Positions 1 to 10,188 of a DNA stretch of 64,000 bases are shown here, piece by piece (position 1 is the first letter of the stretch; each line of letters starts with the position of its first letter). The notes below the pieces were generated by a model. The model saw only the letters and a program-made list of their open reading frames with translations, was not told where the DNA came from and made no database searches. The stretch is from Xanthomonas sp. NCPPB 1128. Lineage in GTDB: Bacteria; Pseudomonadota; Gammaproteobacteria; Xanthomonadales; Xanthomonadaceae. The DNA is taken from assembly GCF_001043115.1 (NCBI RefSeq), contig NZ_LFME01000006.1, positions 94,739-158,738 of the forward strand. Direction: 5' to 3'. A program made the translations under genes and the position numbers.

Positions 1-927
<927 letters not shown>

Positions 928-931
928 GGGC

Positions 932-1034
932 GGGGATTTGGGAGTGGGGATTGGGGATTCGTTGAAGCGAGTTCCCTTCCAATCTTCCGGTCCCACGCGT
1001 AACCGCTCCTGCGAATCCCCACTCCCAAATCCCC
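932..1034. repeat. 21-bp perfect inverted repeat of GGGGATTTGGGAGTGGGG type, pheS-pheT spacer
   Basis: The arms at 932-952 and 1014-1034 are exact reverse complements, separated by 61 bases. Both are built from iterated GGGATT/GGGAGT words. The right arm ends 15 bases before the pheT ATG. Related word-iterated blocks occur at 57398-57425 and 59563-59680 in this window, always between genes. Xanthomonas genomes are known to carry such short intergenic repeats; the exact family name is not assigned here. Confidence 0.8.
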
Positions 1035-1049
1035 AATCCCGGCTCCCCA

Positions 1050-3428
1050 ATGAAATTCAGCGAAAACTGGCTGCGCAGCCACGTTCCGACCCAGGCCACG
1101 CGTGAGCAGCTCACGGCGACCCTGACCGCCATCGGCCTGGAGGTCGAGGAGGTCGTGCCGCTCGGTGACGGCCTGCAGCAGGTGGTGGTGGCGCGGATCG
1201 TCGAGGCCGCGCCGCATCCCGAGGCCGACCGGTTGCAGGTGTGCCGGGTCGATGCCGGGCAGGGCGAGCTGCTGCAGATCGTCTGCGGCGCGCCCAATGC
1301 GCGCGCGGGACTGGTCGCGCCGCTGGCGCTGGTCGGCGCGCAGGTCGGCGGCCTCGCGATCAAGCCGGCCAAGCTGCGTGGGGTCGAATCGAACGGCATG
1401 CTGTGCTCGGCCAAGGAGCTGGGTCTGGACAGCGACGCGTCCGGCCTGTTCGAACTGCCCGACGATGCGCCGATCGGCCAGGCGCTGACCGAGTACCTGG
1501 GGCTGCCCGATGCCAGCATCGAGATCAAGCTCACCCCCAACCGCGCCGACTGCTTCGGCGTGCGCGGCATCGCCTACGACGTGGCAGCGGCCTGCGGCAG
1601 CGACGTGTTGCCGCTGGCGGTGACGCCAGCGGCGGTGAGCAGCGAGCGCACGCTGTCGGTCGCGCTGGACGCGGGCGCCGACGCGCCGCGCTACTGCGGC
1701 CGCGTGGTCGAGGACCTGGATCCGGCGGCGAAGACACCGTTGTGGATGGCCGAGCGCCTGCGCCGCAGCGGCGTGCGTCCGCTGTCGCTGCTGGTGGACA
1801 TCACCCAGTACGTGATGCTGGAACTGGGTCAGCCGATGCATGCGTTCGACCTGGACACCTTGCAGGGTCCGGTCGGCGTGCGCCACGCCCGTGCCGGCGA
1901 GACCCTGACCCTGCTCGATGGCCGCGAGGCCACGCTGGAACCGACCTTCTTGCTGGTCACCGACGCCGATCGGCCGGTGGCGCTGGCCGGGCTGATGGGC
2001 GGCCACGCGACGCGCGTCACCGAGGCCACCCGCCACGTGTTCCTGGAGGCCGCGCATTTCGCCCCGGCGGCGATCATGGGCCGTGGGCGCAAGCTCGGCC
2101 TGCATACCGATGCAGGCCATCGTTTCGAGCGCGGCGTGGACCCGGCATTGCCGCGGCAGGCGCTGGAACTGGCCACGCGGCTGGTGCTGGAGCTGGCCGG
2201 CGGGCGTGCCGGGCCGGTGGTCGAGGCCGCGTTGCCGGAATTCCTGCCGGCGCCGGCACCGATCGCGCTGCGCCGCGCGCGTATCCTGCGCGTGCTCGGC
2301 ATCGAGATCGCCGATGCCGACGTCGAGCGCATCCTGCGTGCGCTGGGCATGGAGGTCGTCGCCTCGGCCGATGGCTGGCAGGTCACCGCGCCCAGCCGTC
2401 GCTTCGACATCGCCATCGAAGAGGACCTGATCGAGGAACTGGCGCGTATCCACGGCTACGACCGCCTGCCGACCACCTTGCCCGGCGGCGCCACGCGCAT
2501 CGCCATGGACAGCGAGACCCAGTTGGACGAGCGCAGCGTGCGCCGCCAGTTGCTGGCGCGCGATCTGCTGGAAACCATCAACTACGCCTTCGTCGATGCC
2601 GCGCTGCTGGACCAGTGGGGCCTGCACGACGGGCGCGTGGCCCTGGCCAATCCGCTCAGCGCCGAACTGGCGGTGATGCGTCCGTCGCTGCTGCCGGGGC
2701 TGGTCGCCGCGCTGGGCCGCAACGCCGCGCGCCAGGCCGGGCGCGTGCGCCTGTTCGAGCTGGGCAAGGTGTTCGCTGCCGCGGCGGAAGCCGGCGCGGC
2801 CCCGACCGAGGCCCAGCGGGCGGCGGCGGCGGTGTGCGGCGATGCCGACGCCCTGCAATGGGGCCTGCCGGCGCGCAAAGTCGATTTCCACGATCTCAAG
2901 GGCGACCTGGAGGCCCTGGCCGCCGCGTCCGGAGCGCGCCTGGACTACCGGCCGTCGGCGCACCCGTTCGCGCATCCGACCCGGTCGGCCGACGTCTATC
3001 GCGACGACGTGCGGATCGGCTGGATCGGCCAACTGCACCCGCGGCTGCTGCAGGCGATGCAGATCGACGTGGACGTGCTGGCGTTCGAGCTGGACCTAGC
3101 GCCGCTGGCCACGCGTGCCCTGCCGCGCGCCGCCGAGCTGTCGCGGTTCCCATCGGTGCGTCGCGACCTGGCCTTCGTGGTGCCGGACGCGGTGAGCTGG
3201 GCGGCGCTGGCGCGCAGCGTGCGTGCGGCGGTGGGCCCCTTGCTGCGCGAGGTGGTGCTGTTCGACCGCTACGTCGGCGCGGGGGTCGAGGCGGGTTGCA
3301 AGAGTCTCGCTATGGGCTTGATTTTGCAGGACAACACGCGCACTCTGACAGACCGCGACGTGGAGGCGGTGGTCGCCGATGCCGTGGCTGCGCTGGCGCG
3401 CGAACACGACGCGCGGATGCGTGGTTGA
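1050..3428 (+). CDS. pheT: Phenylalanine--tRNA ligase beta subunit
   Basis: A 792-residue protein of normal family length. It pairs with PheS to charge tRNA-Phe and carries the editing site and tRNA-binding domains. In order: an N-terminal EMAP-II-like tRNA-binding domain (about residues 40-150), B3/B4 editing domain (about 210-370), B5 domain (about 400-475, with an [18 protein letters not shown] stretch), and a C-terminal FDX-ACB anticodon-binding domain beginning near [13 protein letters not shown]. The ATG at 1050 opens with [12 protein letters not shown], the conserved start. There is no good Shine-Dalgarno; the inverted repeat at 932-1034 lies just upstream. ihfA begins 23 bp downstream, so pheS-pheT-ihfA is probably one transcript. 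Confidence 0.97.
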   Translation: MKFSENWLRSHVPTQATREQLTATLTAIGLEVEEVVPLGDGLQQVVVARIVEAAPHPEADRLQVCRVDAGQGELLQIVCGAPNARAGLVAPLALVGAQVGGLAIKPAKLRGVESNGMLCSAKELGLDSDASGLFELPDDAPIGQALTEYLGLPDASIEIKLTPNRADCFGVRGIAYDVAAACGSDVLPLAVTPAAVSSERTLSVALDAGADAPRYCGRVVEDLDPAAKTPLWMAERLRRSGVRPLSLLVDITQYVMLELGQPMHAFDLDTLQGPVGVRHARAGETLTLLDGREATLEPTFLLVTDADRPVALAGLMGGHATRVTEATRHVFLEAAHFAPAAIMGRGRKLGLHTDAGHRFERGVDPALPRQALELATRLVLELAGGRAGPVVEAALPEFLPAPAPIALRRARILRVLGIEIADADVERILRALGMEVVASADGWQVTAPSRRFDIAIEEDLIEELARIHGYDRLPTTLPGGATRIAMDSETQLDERSVRRQLLARDLLETINYAFVDAALLDQWGLHDGRVALANPLSAELAVMRPSLLPGLVAALGRNAARQAGRVRLFELGKVFAAAAEAGAAPTEAQRAAAAVCGDADALQWGLPARKVDFHDLKGDLEALAAASGARLDYRPSAHPFAHPTRSADVYRDDVRIGWIGQLHPRLLQAMQIDVDVLAFELDLAPLATRALPRAAELSRFPSVRRDLAFVVPDAVSWAALARSVRAAVGPLLREVVLFDRYVGAGVEAGCKSLAMGLILQDNTRTLTDRDVEAVVADAVAALAREHDARMRG

Positions 3429-3451
3429 GAAGGACAGGGGATAGCAGGGCA

Positions 3452-3751
3452 ATGGCGTTGACCAAAGCGGAAATGGCCGAGCGGTTGTTCGACGAAGTCG
3501 GGCTGAACAAGCGCGAAGCCAAGGAATTCGTCGATGCGTTCTTCGACGTGCTGCGCGATGCGCTCGAGCAGGGGCGTCAGGTGAAGCTGTCCGGTTTCGG
3601 CAACTTCGACCTGCGCCGTAAGAACCAACGGCCCGGCCGCAATCCCAAGACCGGCGAAGAGATCCCGATTTCGGCGCGGACGGTGGTGACCTTCCGTCCT
3701 GGACAGAAGCTCAAGGAGCGAGTGGAGGCATATGCTGGACCCGGGCAGTAA
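3452..3751 (+). CDS. ihfA: Integration host factor subunit alpha
   Basis: A 99-residue DNA-bending protein of the HU/IHF family, the alpha half of the IHF heterodimer (the partner ihfB is not in the window). The start ATG at 3452 gives [18 protein letters not shown], the standard N terminus. The beta-arm signature [20 protein letters not shown] contains the intercalating Pro (GRNP). Placement directly behind pheT is conserved in gammaproteobacteria. The last 20 bases overlap the start of the merR-type gene in another frame, which suggests translational coupling. Confidence 0.97.
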   Translation: MALTKAEMAERLFDEVGLNKREAKEFVDAFFDVLRDALEQGRQVKLSGFGNFDLRRKNQRPGRNPKTGEEIPISARTVVTFRPGQKLKERVEAYAGPGQ

Positions 3752-4088
3752 CCGCGAACTTCCGCCGATTCCGGCCAAGCGCTACTTCACCATCGGTGAG
3801 GTCAGCGAGCTGTGCGACGTCAAGCCGCACGTGCTGCGCTACTGGGAGACCGAGTTCCCCAGCCTGGAACCGGTCAAGCGGCGCGGCAACCGCCGCTACT
3901 ACCAGCGCCACGACGTGCTGATGGTGCGGCAGATCCGCAGCCTGCTGTACGAACAGGGCTATACCATCGGCGGCGCACGCGTGCGCCTGGACGGCGAGGG
4001 TGCCCGCCAGGAATCGGCGCTGAGCAACCAGATCATCAAGCAGGTGCGGCAGGAGCTGGAAGAAGTCCTGCAGTTGCTGCGGCGCTGA
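3732..4088 (+). CDS. MerR-family transcriptional regulator
   Basis: A 118-residue protein with an N-terminal MerR winged helix-turn-helix: [20 protein letters not shown] (about residues 16-35) followed by [12 protein letters not shown] and RRYYQRHDV. The C-terminal part is short, a predicted coiled coil ([19 protein letters not shown]) without a recognisable ligand-binding domain and without cysteines suited to metal sensing. It begins inside the end of ihfA (20-bp overlap). The pheST-ihfA-merR-tRNA-Pro order is widespread in Pseudomonas and Xanthomonas, but the regulatory target is not known to me. Confidence 0.9.
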   Translation: MLDPGSNRELPPIPAKRYFTIGEVSELCDVKPHVLRYWETEFPSLEPVKRRGNRRYYQRHDVLMVRQIRSLLYEQGYTIGGARVRLDGEGARQESALSNQIIKQVRQELEEVLQLLRR

Positions 4089-4135
4089 GCCGCCGCGGCG
4101 CTAGCGGACGCTAGGAATGGCCGCGGCAAACCCGC

Positions 4136-4141
4136 TATAAT
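4136..4141 (+). promoter_or_regulatory. Consensus -10 box for tRNA-Pro
   Basis: TATAAT lies 51 bases upstream of the mature tRNA-Pro 5' end, in an otherwise GC-rich stretch between the merR-type gene and the tRNA. No convincing -35 hexamer sits 16-18 bases upstream. The tRNA could also be read from the pheS operon transcript. Confidence 0.5.
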
Positions 4142-4192
4142 CGCCAGCTCGCCGAAAGGCGGGCCCGCCATGACGGCGGAGACGCAACACAC

Positions 4193-4269
4193 CGGGGTAT
4201 AGCGCAGCCTGGTAGCGCACTAGTCTGGGGGACTAGTGGTCGTCGGTTCGAATCCGGCTACCCCGACCA
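4193..4269 (+). tRNA. tRNA-Pro, anticodon GGG
   Basis: A 77-base cloverleaf. The acceptor stem is CGGGGTA (4193-4199) paired with TACCCCG, followed by ACCA with the CCA encoded. The anticodon stem CTAGT/ACTAG encloses the loop CTGGGGG with anticodon GGG at 4227-4229. The T arm reads CGGTTCGAATCCG. It decodes CCC/CCU proline codons. A strong terminator follows directly. This tRNA is the classical left boundary of the gum cluster in Xanthomonas. Confidence 0.97.
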
Positions 4270-4277
4270 TCTTTCGA

Positions 4278-4310
4278 AGGCCCATGCCCACGACATGGGC
4301 CTTTTTGTTT
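4278..4310 (+). terminator. Rho-independent terminator after tRNA-Pro
   Basis: A 9-bp perfect stem, AGGCCCATG (4278-4286) with CATGGGCCT (4294-4302), 7-base loop CCCACGA, followed by a T-rich tract (TTTTTGTTT). It ends the tRNA transcript and insulates the gum operon from upstream transcription. Confidence 0.92.
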
Positions 4311-4836
4311 GGACGCGGGGGCTGACTGGCGGGCACCGGGAACGTGCCTTCTGAGCGTTCAGCGCGCATGCCGGCTGAGTGTCGGGGTCGCCACACAGGG
4401 CGATCTGTAACGCCGTGAGGGACGGCGGGCACATGCCGTAGACAAAAAGCGCGGGAGTGCGCCATTTCAGCGCGGCGTTGTCGCCCAGCCGAATCGGAAA
4501 GCCCCGCGAGAACTGGGAGCGATGCAGCGTCAATGCATTGACATTGGTCACGTTAACACCACGTCGATGGAACGTTCACTGGCCCTTGCTACGCTGAATC
4601 GCCGGACATGTAGTTGAACCCTCCCGTTACTGCGTCAAAAAAATGTCGGGTAACGCCTTGGTGACGGCAGATGCCTGTGCCATAGTGCGTTGCAACACGA
4701 AGCTTCGCTGTTGGCCAGGGCCGTTCGTCCTAGGCAGGAATTGACACCGTAATCATCCCCGGCCGGGACGGAACCCTGGCCGGCTGGACGAGTGCGGCGC
4801 TTCGAAAACCATCGACAGAGGGCATCAGCATCGCGC
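4311..4836 (+). promoter_or_regulatory. gum operon upstream region (526 bp, no gene)
   Basis: No coding region here looks real: short frames lack recognisable protein and a ribosome site. GC drops in 4540-4700, as expected for a promoter region. One weak candidate promoter is TTGGTG (4658-4663), 17-base spacer, CATAGT (4681-4686). A perfect TTGACA at 4741-4746 has no matching -10 at proper spacing. Promoter activity ahead of gumB is established for X. campestris; the exact site here is not resolved by eye. Confidence 0.45.
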
Positions 4837-5529
4837 ATGGGTAAACTTTCCGTGACCTTCCATTGGGCGCTGGCCCTTTTCTGCCTGGCGCTGCTGTCGG
4901 CATGCAACAGCGGGCCGGCGATGCGGTCGGACCTGCCGCCGGGCGATCCGCTTGCCGCGTCCATGGGCAAGCCGGAATACCTGCTCGGCCCGGGCGACCT
5001 GCTCACGGTCAAGGTGTTCCAGGTCGACGATCTGGAGCGCCAGGTGCGGGTCGACAACGAGGGCCGCATCTCGCTGCCGCTGATCGGTGACGTCAAGGCC
5101 GCCGGCTCCAGCGTCAACGCCCTGCAGAAGGAGATCGCCGATCGTTACCGCAACGGCTATCTGCAGAATCCGCAGGTGTCGGTGCTGGTCGATGAGTTCA
5201 CCGGCAATCGGGTCACGGTTACCGGCGCGGTCAGCGAGCCGGGCATCTATCCCATCCAGGGCTCCGCGCTGACCCTGCAGCAGGCGTTGTCGCTGGGCAA
5301 GGGCGTCAGCGACGTGGCCAGCCGCGGCAACGTGGTGGTGTTCCGTACCGTCGGCGGGCAGAAGATGCTGGCCCGTTTCGATCTGCGCGATATCCAGAAG
5401 GGCGCCGCGCCCGATCCGGCGATCTACGGCGGCGACATCGTGGTGGTGTACCGCTCCGATGCGCTGGTGTTGCTGCGTACCGTGGTGCAACTGACCCCGT
5501 TCGTGATGGTCTGGAGGGCCTACCGATGA
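4837..5529 (+). CDS. gumB: Xanthan export outer-membrane polysaccharide (OPX) lipoprotein GumB
   Basis: A 230-residue lipoprotein that forms the outer-membrane exit for xanthan with GumC. The chosen ATG at 4837 (MGKLSVTF) gives a signal peptide ending in the lipobox LLSAC; an in-frame ATG at 4792 would put charged residues before the signal. The Poly_export/SLBB region includes EYLLGPGDLLTVKVFQVDDL, GRISLPLIGDVKAAG and VTVTGAVSEPGIYPI. The C-terminal IVVVYRSDALVLLRTVVQLT matches the family. It lacks the long C-terminal helix of E. coli Wza, as known for GumB. Its stop overlaps the gumC start (ATGA). Confidence 0.96.
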   Translation: MGKLSVTFHWALALFCLALLSACNSGPAMRSDLPPGDPLAASMGKPEYLLGPGDLLTVKVFQVDDLERQVRVDNEGRISLPLIGDVKAAGSSVNALQKEIADRYRNGYLQNPQVSVLVDEFTGNRVTVTGAVSEPGIYPIQGSALTLQQALSLGKGVSDVASRGNVVVFRTVGGQKMLARFDLRDIQKGAAPDPAIYGGDIVVVYRSDALVLLRTVVQLTPFVMVWRAYR

Positions 5530-6962
5530 GCGCCTCCACCTTGCCTCCCGCCTCCGCGCCGCGTCCGCGCACCGCGCCGGCGCCACTGAGCCCGGCCGAC
5601 ATCGGCCTGCTGGATTACTGGAATGCGCTGTACCGCCAGCGTTGGCTGATCGTCGGCATCACTGCTGCGGTGGTGCTGCTGGCGCTGCTGGCGATGCTGC
5701 TGATGACGCCCAAGTACCGCGCCACCAGCGTGCTGCAGATCGAGCGCGAATCGCTCAACGTCGCCAACGTCGCCAACCTGATGCCGGTGGAATCGCCGCA
5801 GGATCGCGACTTCTACCAGACCCAGTACGAGCTGCTCGGCAGCCGTTCGCTGGCGCGGCAGGTGATCCGCGAGGCCAAGCTGACTGAGGCGGCGGCGTTC
5901 AAGCCGCTGGTCGACGAAGCCTTGGAGAAGCTGCAGGACAACGGCGACGGGCGGGCGCCGACGCCGCAGGCGCGCGCCGCGGCGGCAGAGAATGCGCTGG
6001 TCGGCCCGGTGTTGGATGCGTTGACCATCGAGCCGGTCCGCGATTCGCGCCTGGTGCGGATCAATTTCGATTCGCCCGATCGCGTGCTGGCCACGCGCGT
6101 GGCCAACACCTACGCCAAGATGTTCATCGCCTCGACCCAGGAGCGCCGCCTGCAGGCGTCCTCGTTCGCCGCGCGTTACCTGTCCGAACGCCTGGCGCAA
6201 CTGCGCGACAAGGTCGAGGAGTCGGAGAAGAACGCGGTCGACTATTCCAGCCAGGAACAGATCGTGTCGATGGGCGAGGACAAGCCTTCCCTGCCGACGC
6301 AGAACATGAGCGAGCTGAATGTGCGCCTGGCCGCGGCGCAGGATGCGCGGATCAAGGCGGAGGCGGCCTGGCGCCAGGCCGGCATCGGCGACGGCATGGG
6401 CCTGCCGCAGGTGGTCAGCAGTCCGCTGATCCAGAGCCTGCGCACCGAACAGGCCAAGCTGACCGCCGACTACCAGCAGAAGCTGGCCACGTTCCAGCCC
6501 GGCTACCCGGAAATGCAGCGGCTGCAGAACCAGATCGCCGAGACCAAGCGGCAGATCGCCAACGAGATCGCCAATATCCGCAGCGCGCTGAAGAACGACT
6601 ACGAGGCGGCGCGGCAGCAGGAGACCCTGCTCAGCGACCGCATCGCGGCCCTGAAGAACGACGAACTGGACCTGCAGACCCGCAGCATCCGCTACACCAT
6701 GCTGCGCCGCGAGGCCGATACCAACCGCCAGCTCTACGACGCGCTGCTGCAGCGCTACAAGGAGATCGGCGTGGTCGGCAACGTGGGCACCAACAACATT
6801 TCGATCGTCGACCGCGCCGATGTGCCGGGCAAGCCGAGCTCGCCGAAGAAGCTGCTCGGCCTGGCGCTGGCCTTCGTGTTCGGCCTGTTCCTGGCGGTGG
6901 CGGTGGCGCTGGTGCGCTACTTCATCCGCGAGGCCGAAGCCGCGGCGGCGGCATCGGCGTGA
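5526..6962 (+). CDS. gumC: Xanthan polysaccharide co-polymerase (Wzc/Wzz family, no kinase domain) GumC
   Basis: A 478-residue inner-membrane protein that controls chain length and links polymerisation to export. Layout: Pro-rich cytoplasmic N terminus, Wzz domain with a first membrane segment at about residues 38-60, a long periplasmic coiled-coil region (for example AQLRDKVEESEKNAVDYSSQ), then a Pro-rich PGKPSSPKK motif and a second membrane segment (LLGLALAFVFGLFLAVAVAL). No Walker A/B or tyrosine-rich tail follows, so the BY-kinase domain of Wzc is absent, as usual for xanthan. Translationally coupled to gumB by a 4-base overlap. Confidence 0.96.
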   Translation: MSASTLPPASAPRPRTAPAPLSPADIGLLDYWNALYRQRWLIVGITAAVVLLALLAMLLMTPKYRATSVLQIERESLNVANVANLMPVESPQDRDFYQTQYELLGSRSLARQVIREAKLTEAAAFKPLVDEALEKLQDNGDGRAPTPQARAAAAENALVGPVLDALTIEPVRDSRLVRINFDSPDRVLATRVANTYAKMFIASTQERRLQASSFAARYLSERLAQLRDKVEESEKNAVDYSSQEQIVSMGEDKPSLPTQNMSELNVRLAAAQDARIKAEAAWRQAGIGDGMGLPQVVSSPLIQSLRTEQAKLTADYQQKLATFQPGYPEMQRLQNQIAETKRQIANEIANIRSALKNDYEAARQQETLLSDRIAALKNDELDLQTRSIRYTMLRREADTNRQLYDALLQRYKEIGVVGNVGTNNISIVDRADVPGKPSSPKKLLGLALAFVFGLFLAVAVALVRYFIREAEAAAAASA

Positions 6963-7271
6963 TGTCGCGGTGTCATGGCGCGCCGCACCGCGCGAGGCGC
7001 GGGTGCGTGCCGCACCGCACACAACGGCATCGGTTCGACGCACAGTCTTCAGTGAGGTGATACGTGGTTCAGCTAGGCAATGAGGTGCTCCATTATTTTC
7101 CAGCGCGGTTGTACGAAGACGTTGTTCTGTTGAAGTAATCACGGGCTGCCGTGGACCTGGGGTCGGCGAGGGAGGCGCCGCAGCGGTCCACAGGCAGGCG
7201 AAATCGAGGCCCGGCGGCGTCGCATGTTCCCCCGCATGCCGACCGACCGGGTTTGGATAGGAATCCCGATC
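6963..7271 (+). other. gumC-gumD spacer (309 bp)
   Basis: No gene seen. The stretch 7060-7140 is markedly richer in A+T than the flanking genes and could hold an internal promoter or an RNA processing site, but I found no convincing -35/-10 pair. It is the longest gap inside the gum operon. Confidence 0.5.
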
Positions 7272-8732
7272 ATGCTTTTGGCAGACCTGAGTAGCGCCAC
7301 CTATACGACCTCCTCGCCGCGCATGTTGTCCAAGTACGCGGCCGCGGCAGACATCCTGTTGCGCGTGTCCGACCTGACCGTCATGGTCGGCGGCGCGTTG
7401 CTCACCCACCGGTTGCTGTTCGGCACCTGGATGCCGGAACCGGCCTACCGGGTGGCGATCGGCACCACCCTGCTGTACGCGGTGATCTGCTTCGCGCTGT
7501 TCCCGCTGTACCGCAGTTGGCGCGGGCGTGGCCTGCTGCGCGAGATGATGGTGTTGAGCCTGGCCTGTGGCGGCGTGTTCGCCCTGTTCGCCATGCATGC
7601 CTTCGTGGTGCAGTTCGGCCAGCAGGTCTCGCGCCTGTGGATCGGCACCTGGTTCGTCACCAGCCTGGGAACGCTGCTGCTGTCGCGCACGCTGGTACGT
7701 GGCGTGCTCAACCGGCTGCGCTCGGAAGGCGTGGACGTGCAGCGCGTGGTCGTGGTTGGCCTGCGCCATCCGGTGGTGAAGATCCACAACTACCTGAGCC
7801 GCAATCCCTGGGTGGGCATGCAGGTGGTGGGCTACTTCAGCAGCGACTACGACCTGTCCGTGGCCGACCATCCGCAGAAGCTGCAGTGCCTGGGCGAGGG
7901 CACCGCCGACGCGCTGATCGACTACCTCGACGACCACCAGGTCGAGCAGGTGTGGATCTCGCTGCCGCTGGGCGAGCGCGACCACATCAAGCAGCTGCTG
8001 CAGCGCATGGACCGCTATCCGATCCAGGTCAGGCTCATCCCGGACCTGTTCGACTTCGGCATGCTCAACCAGTCCGGCGACCAGATCGGCAACGTGCCGG
8101 TGATCAACCTGCGCCAGGGCGGCGTGGACCGCAACACCTACTTCGTGGTCGCCAAGGCGCTGCAGGACAAGCTGGTGGCGCTGGCAGCGCTGGCCGTGCT
8201 GTGGCCGCTGATGCTGGCGATCGCGGTGGGCGTGAAGCTGAGCTCGCCGGGCCCGGTGTTCTTCCGCCAGCGCCGCCATGGCCTGGGCGGGCGCGAGTTC
8301 TACATGTACAAGTTCCGCTCCATGCGTGTGCAGCAGGAGCCCAGCGACGTGGTGGTGCAGGCCACGCGCGGCGACAGCCGGGTGACCCGCTTCGGCGCGT
8401 TCCTGCGCCGCACCAGCCTGGACGAGCTGCCGCAGCTGTTCAACGTGCTCGGCGGCAGCATGTCGGTGGTGGGGCCGCGTCCGCACGCGGCGCAGCACAA
8501 CACCCACTACGAGAAGCTGATCCACCATTACATGCAGCGGCACTACGTCAAGCCGGGCATTACCGGCTGGGCGCAGGTCAACGGCTTCCGCGGCGAGACG
8601 CCGGAACTGCGCACGATGAAGAAGCGCATCCAGTACGACCTGGACTACATCCGCCGCTGGTCGTTGTGGCTGGACACGCGGATCATCGTGCTGACCGCGT
8701 TCAAGGTGCTTGGGCAGAAGACCGCCTACTGA
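7272..8732 (+). CDS. gumD: Undecaprenyl-phosphate glucose phosphotransferase GumD
   Basis: A 486-residue membrane enzyme that starts xanthan repeat assembly by moving glucose-1-phosphate from UDP-glucose to undecaprenyl phosphate. The start at 7272 ([17 protein letters not shown]) matches the known GumD N terminus; the longer frame from 7224 adds an atypical leader. Four to five N-terminal membrane segments, a CoA-binding-like cytosolic domain ([14 protein letters not shown]), a further membrane segment near residues 295-315, then the conserved C-terminal transferase: [42 protein letters not shown] and [16 protein letters not shown]. Good full-length match to the family. Confidence 0.97.
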   Translation: MLLADLSSATYTTSSPRMLSKYAAAADILLRVSDLTVMVGGALLTHRLLFGTWMPEPAYRVAIGTTLLYAVICFALFPLYRSWRGRGLLREMMVLSLACGGVFALFAMHAFVVQFGQQVSRLWIGTWFVTSLGTLLLSRTLVRGVLNRLRSEGVDVQRVVVVGLRHPVVKIHNYLSRNPWVGMQVVGYFSSDYDLSVADHPQKLQCLGEGTADALIDYLDDHQVEQVWISLPLGERDHIKQLLQRMDRYPIQVRLIPDLFDFGMLNQSGDQIGNVPVINLRQGGVDRNTYFVVAKALQDKLVALAALAVLWPLMLAIAVGVKLSSPGPVFFRQRRHGLGGREFYMYKFRSMRVQQEPSDVVVQATRGDSRVTRFGAFLRRTSLDELPQLFNVLGGSMSVVGPRPHAAQHNTHYEKLIHHYMQRHYVKPGITGWAQVNGFRGETPELRTMKKRIQYDLDYIRRWSLWLDTRIIVLTAFKVLGQKTAY

Positions 8733-8910
8733 TGCGCCCGATGCGTCTTCTTCCCGCCGACCGTGAACAGCGCCGGCGTCGCTTCCGCGTCGCCGTCGTT
8801 CCCGTCCTGCCTGCGCCGAACGGCGTGGCGCGCGACACGTTGCTGCCGCACGTGACGGCAGCGCATCGCCGCGTTGGCGTGCAACGCGGCGCCGCCGCAG
8901 CGAGGTGCGC

Positions 8911-10188
8911 ATGCTGAGCGTGCCGGACATGCCGCTGCGCGAGCAGCGCCGCAACCTGCTGATCGAACTGGTGCTGCTGTTCGCGGTCGGCTACAACTTC
9001 GTGCTGGCGGTGATCAACGCAAAAGTGTTCCGGGTCAGCCCGGCGATGACCTATGCGGTGGAGCTGGCGGTGTACGCCGCCTGCTTCCTGCTCGGCCTGC
9101 GCGCGCTGGACCGCAAGCGCATGGCGATGGTGTTCACCGGCATCGCGCTGCTGGCGCTGCTGATGCTGGTGCGGCTGTTCATGGCGTGGACGCTGGATCC
9201 GAAGTTCTTCCGCGATGCGCTGATTCCGTTCGCCTTCCTGCTGCTGGGCGCGGCCTACACCGGCTCGCTGCCGCGCATGTTCGTGCGCATGGCGCTGCTG
9301 GTCTCGCTGGTGGCGGTGTTCGAACTGGCGCTGCCCAAGGTCTACGGCGACGTGGTCAACCCCAAGAGCTATTTCGTCAACGCGCGCGGCGCCAGCGCGT
9401 CGAGCTTCTGGAACCAGGACAGCAACCTGTTCGTCAGTGCGACACGCCCGGGGGCGCGCAACTTCCTCCCGTCCTCGAACTTGCCGCGCGCCTCCTCGGT
9501 GTTCATCGAGCCGGTGACGATGGGCAACTTCATCATCTTCTTCACCGCGATCCTGCTGACGTTCTGGCGCTGGATGCGGCCGATCGCGATCGTTGCCTCG
9601 GTGGCGATGATCGGCTTCCTGATCGTGGCCTCGGACGGGCGCCTGGCCGCCGGTACCTGCGTGATGATGGCGCTGCTGAGTCCGTTGCTGCTGCGCATGG
9701 ACCAGCGCCTGGGCTTCTTGATCTTCTTCGCGGTGATGGGCGGAGCGTGGCTGCTGGTGTGGGCCTCCGGCATCCAGAGCTATGAGGACACCACGCTGGG
9801 GCGGGTGTTCTTCACCGTCGATTCGATCCGCAGGATGAGCGCCGATGCGTGGATGGGGCTGGACGTGGACCAGCCGTACCGCTACTTCGACAGCGGCATC
9901 GCCTACTTCATCTCCTCGCAGTCGGTGCTGCTAGTGCTGGCGTTCCTGCTGGCGTACTCGTTCGCGATGCTGATGCGCACCATCGAAGGGCAGTTGTTCA
10001 AGAACCTGCTGATCTTCGCCTTCTCGCTGAGCCTGCTGGTCTCCAACGGCTATTTCTCGATCAAGACCGCGGCGCTGTGGTGGTTCGTGTGCGGGTGCCT
10101 GTGGCAGATGGCGCCGCGCCTGCGCGATGCGTCCGCGCTGCCTGCGGGGCCGGGCCCGGTCTCGCGGATTCCGGCGGTGCCGGCATGA
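8911..10188 (+). CDS. gumE: Xanthan repeat-unit polymerase (Wzy-like) GumE
   Basis: A 425-residue polytopic inner-membrane protein; I count about 10-12 hydrophobic segments. GumE is the presumed polymerase that joins lipid-linked pentasaccharide units in the periplasm. Low sequence conservation is typical for Wzy proteins, so the call rests on position between gumD and gumF, length and topology. ATG 8911 is preferred over GTG 8905 because GAGG at 8902-8905 is properly spaced for it. The 178-bp gap after gumD holds no gene. The stop overlaps the gumF start (ATGA). Confidence 0.92.
   Translation: MLSVPDMPLREQRRNLLIELVLLFAVGYNFVLAVINAKVFRVSPAMTYAVELAVYAACFLLGLRALDRKRMAMVFTGIALLALLMLVRLFMAWTLDPKFFRDALIPFAFLLLGAAYTGSLPRMFVRMALLVSLVAVFELALPKVYGDVVNPKSYFVNARGASASSFWNQDSNLFVSATRPGARNFLPSSNLPRASSVFIEPVTMGNFIIFFTAILLTFWRWMRPIAIVASVAMIGFLIVASDGRLAAGTCVMMALLSPLLLRMDQRLGFLIFFAVMGGAWLLVWASGIQSYEDTTLGRVFFTVDSIRRMSADAWMGLDVDQPYRYFDSGIAYFISSQSVLLVLAFLLAYSFAMLMRTIEGQLFKNLLIFAFSLSLLVSNGYFSIKTAALWWFVCGCLWQMAPRLRDASALPAGPGPVSRIPAVPA

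Noticed and set aside
4741..4746. TTGACA as the gum operon -35 box
   Set aside because: No -10-like hexamer at 16-18 bases; the downstream sequence is CCCCGGCCGGGA.
5520..8954. Very long minus-strand open frame opposite gumC-gumD (and similar long frames opposite pheT at 861-3038 and opposite the S8 genes at 32910-35633)
   Set aside because: High GC and biased codon use create long antisense frames. The translations are Arg/Gln/His-rich low-complexity sequences with no domain, and each lies over a well-recognised gene.
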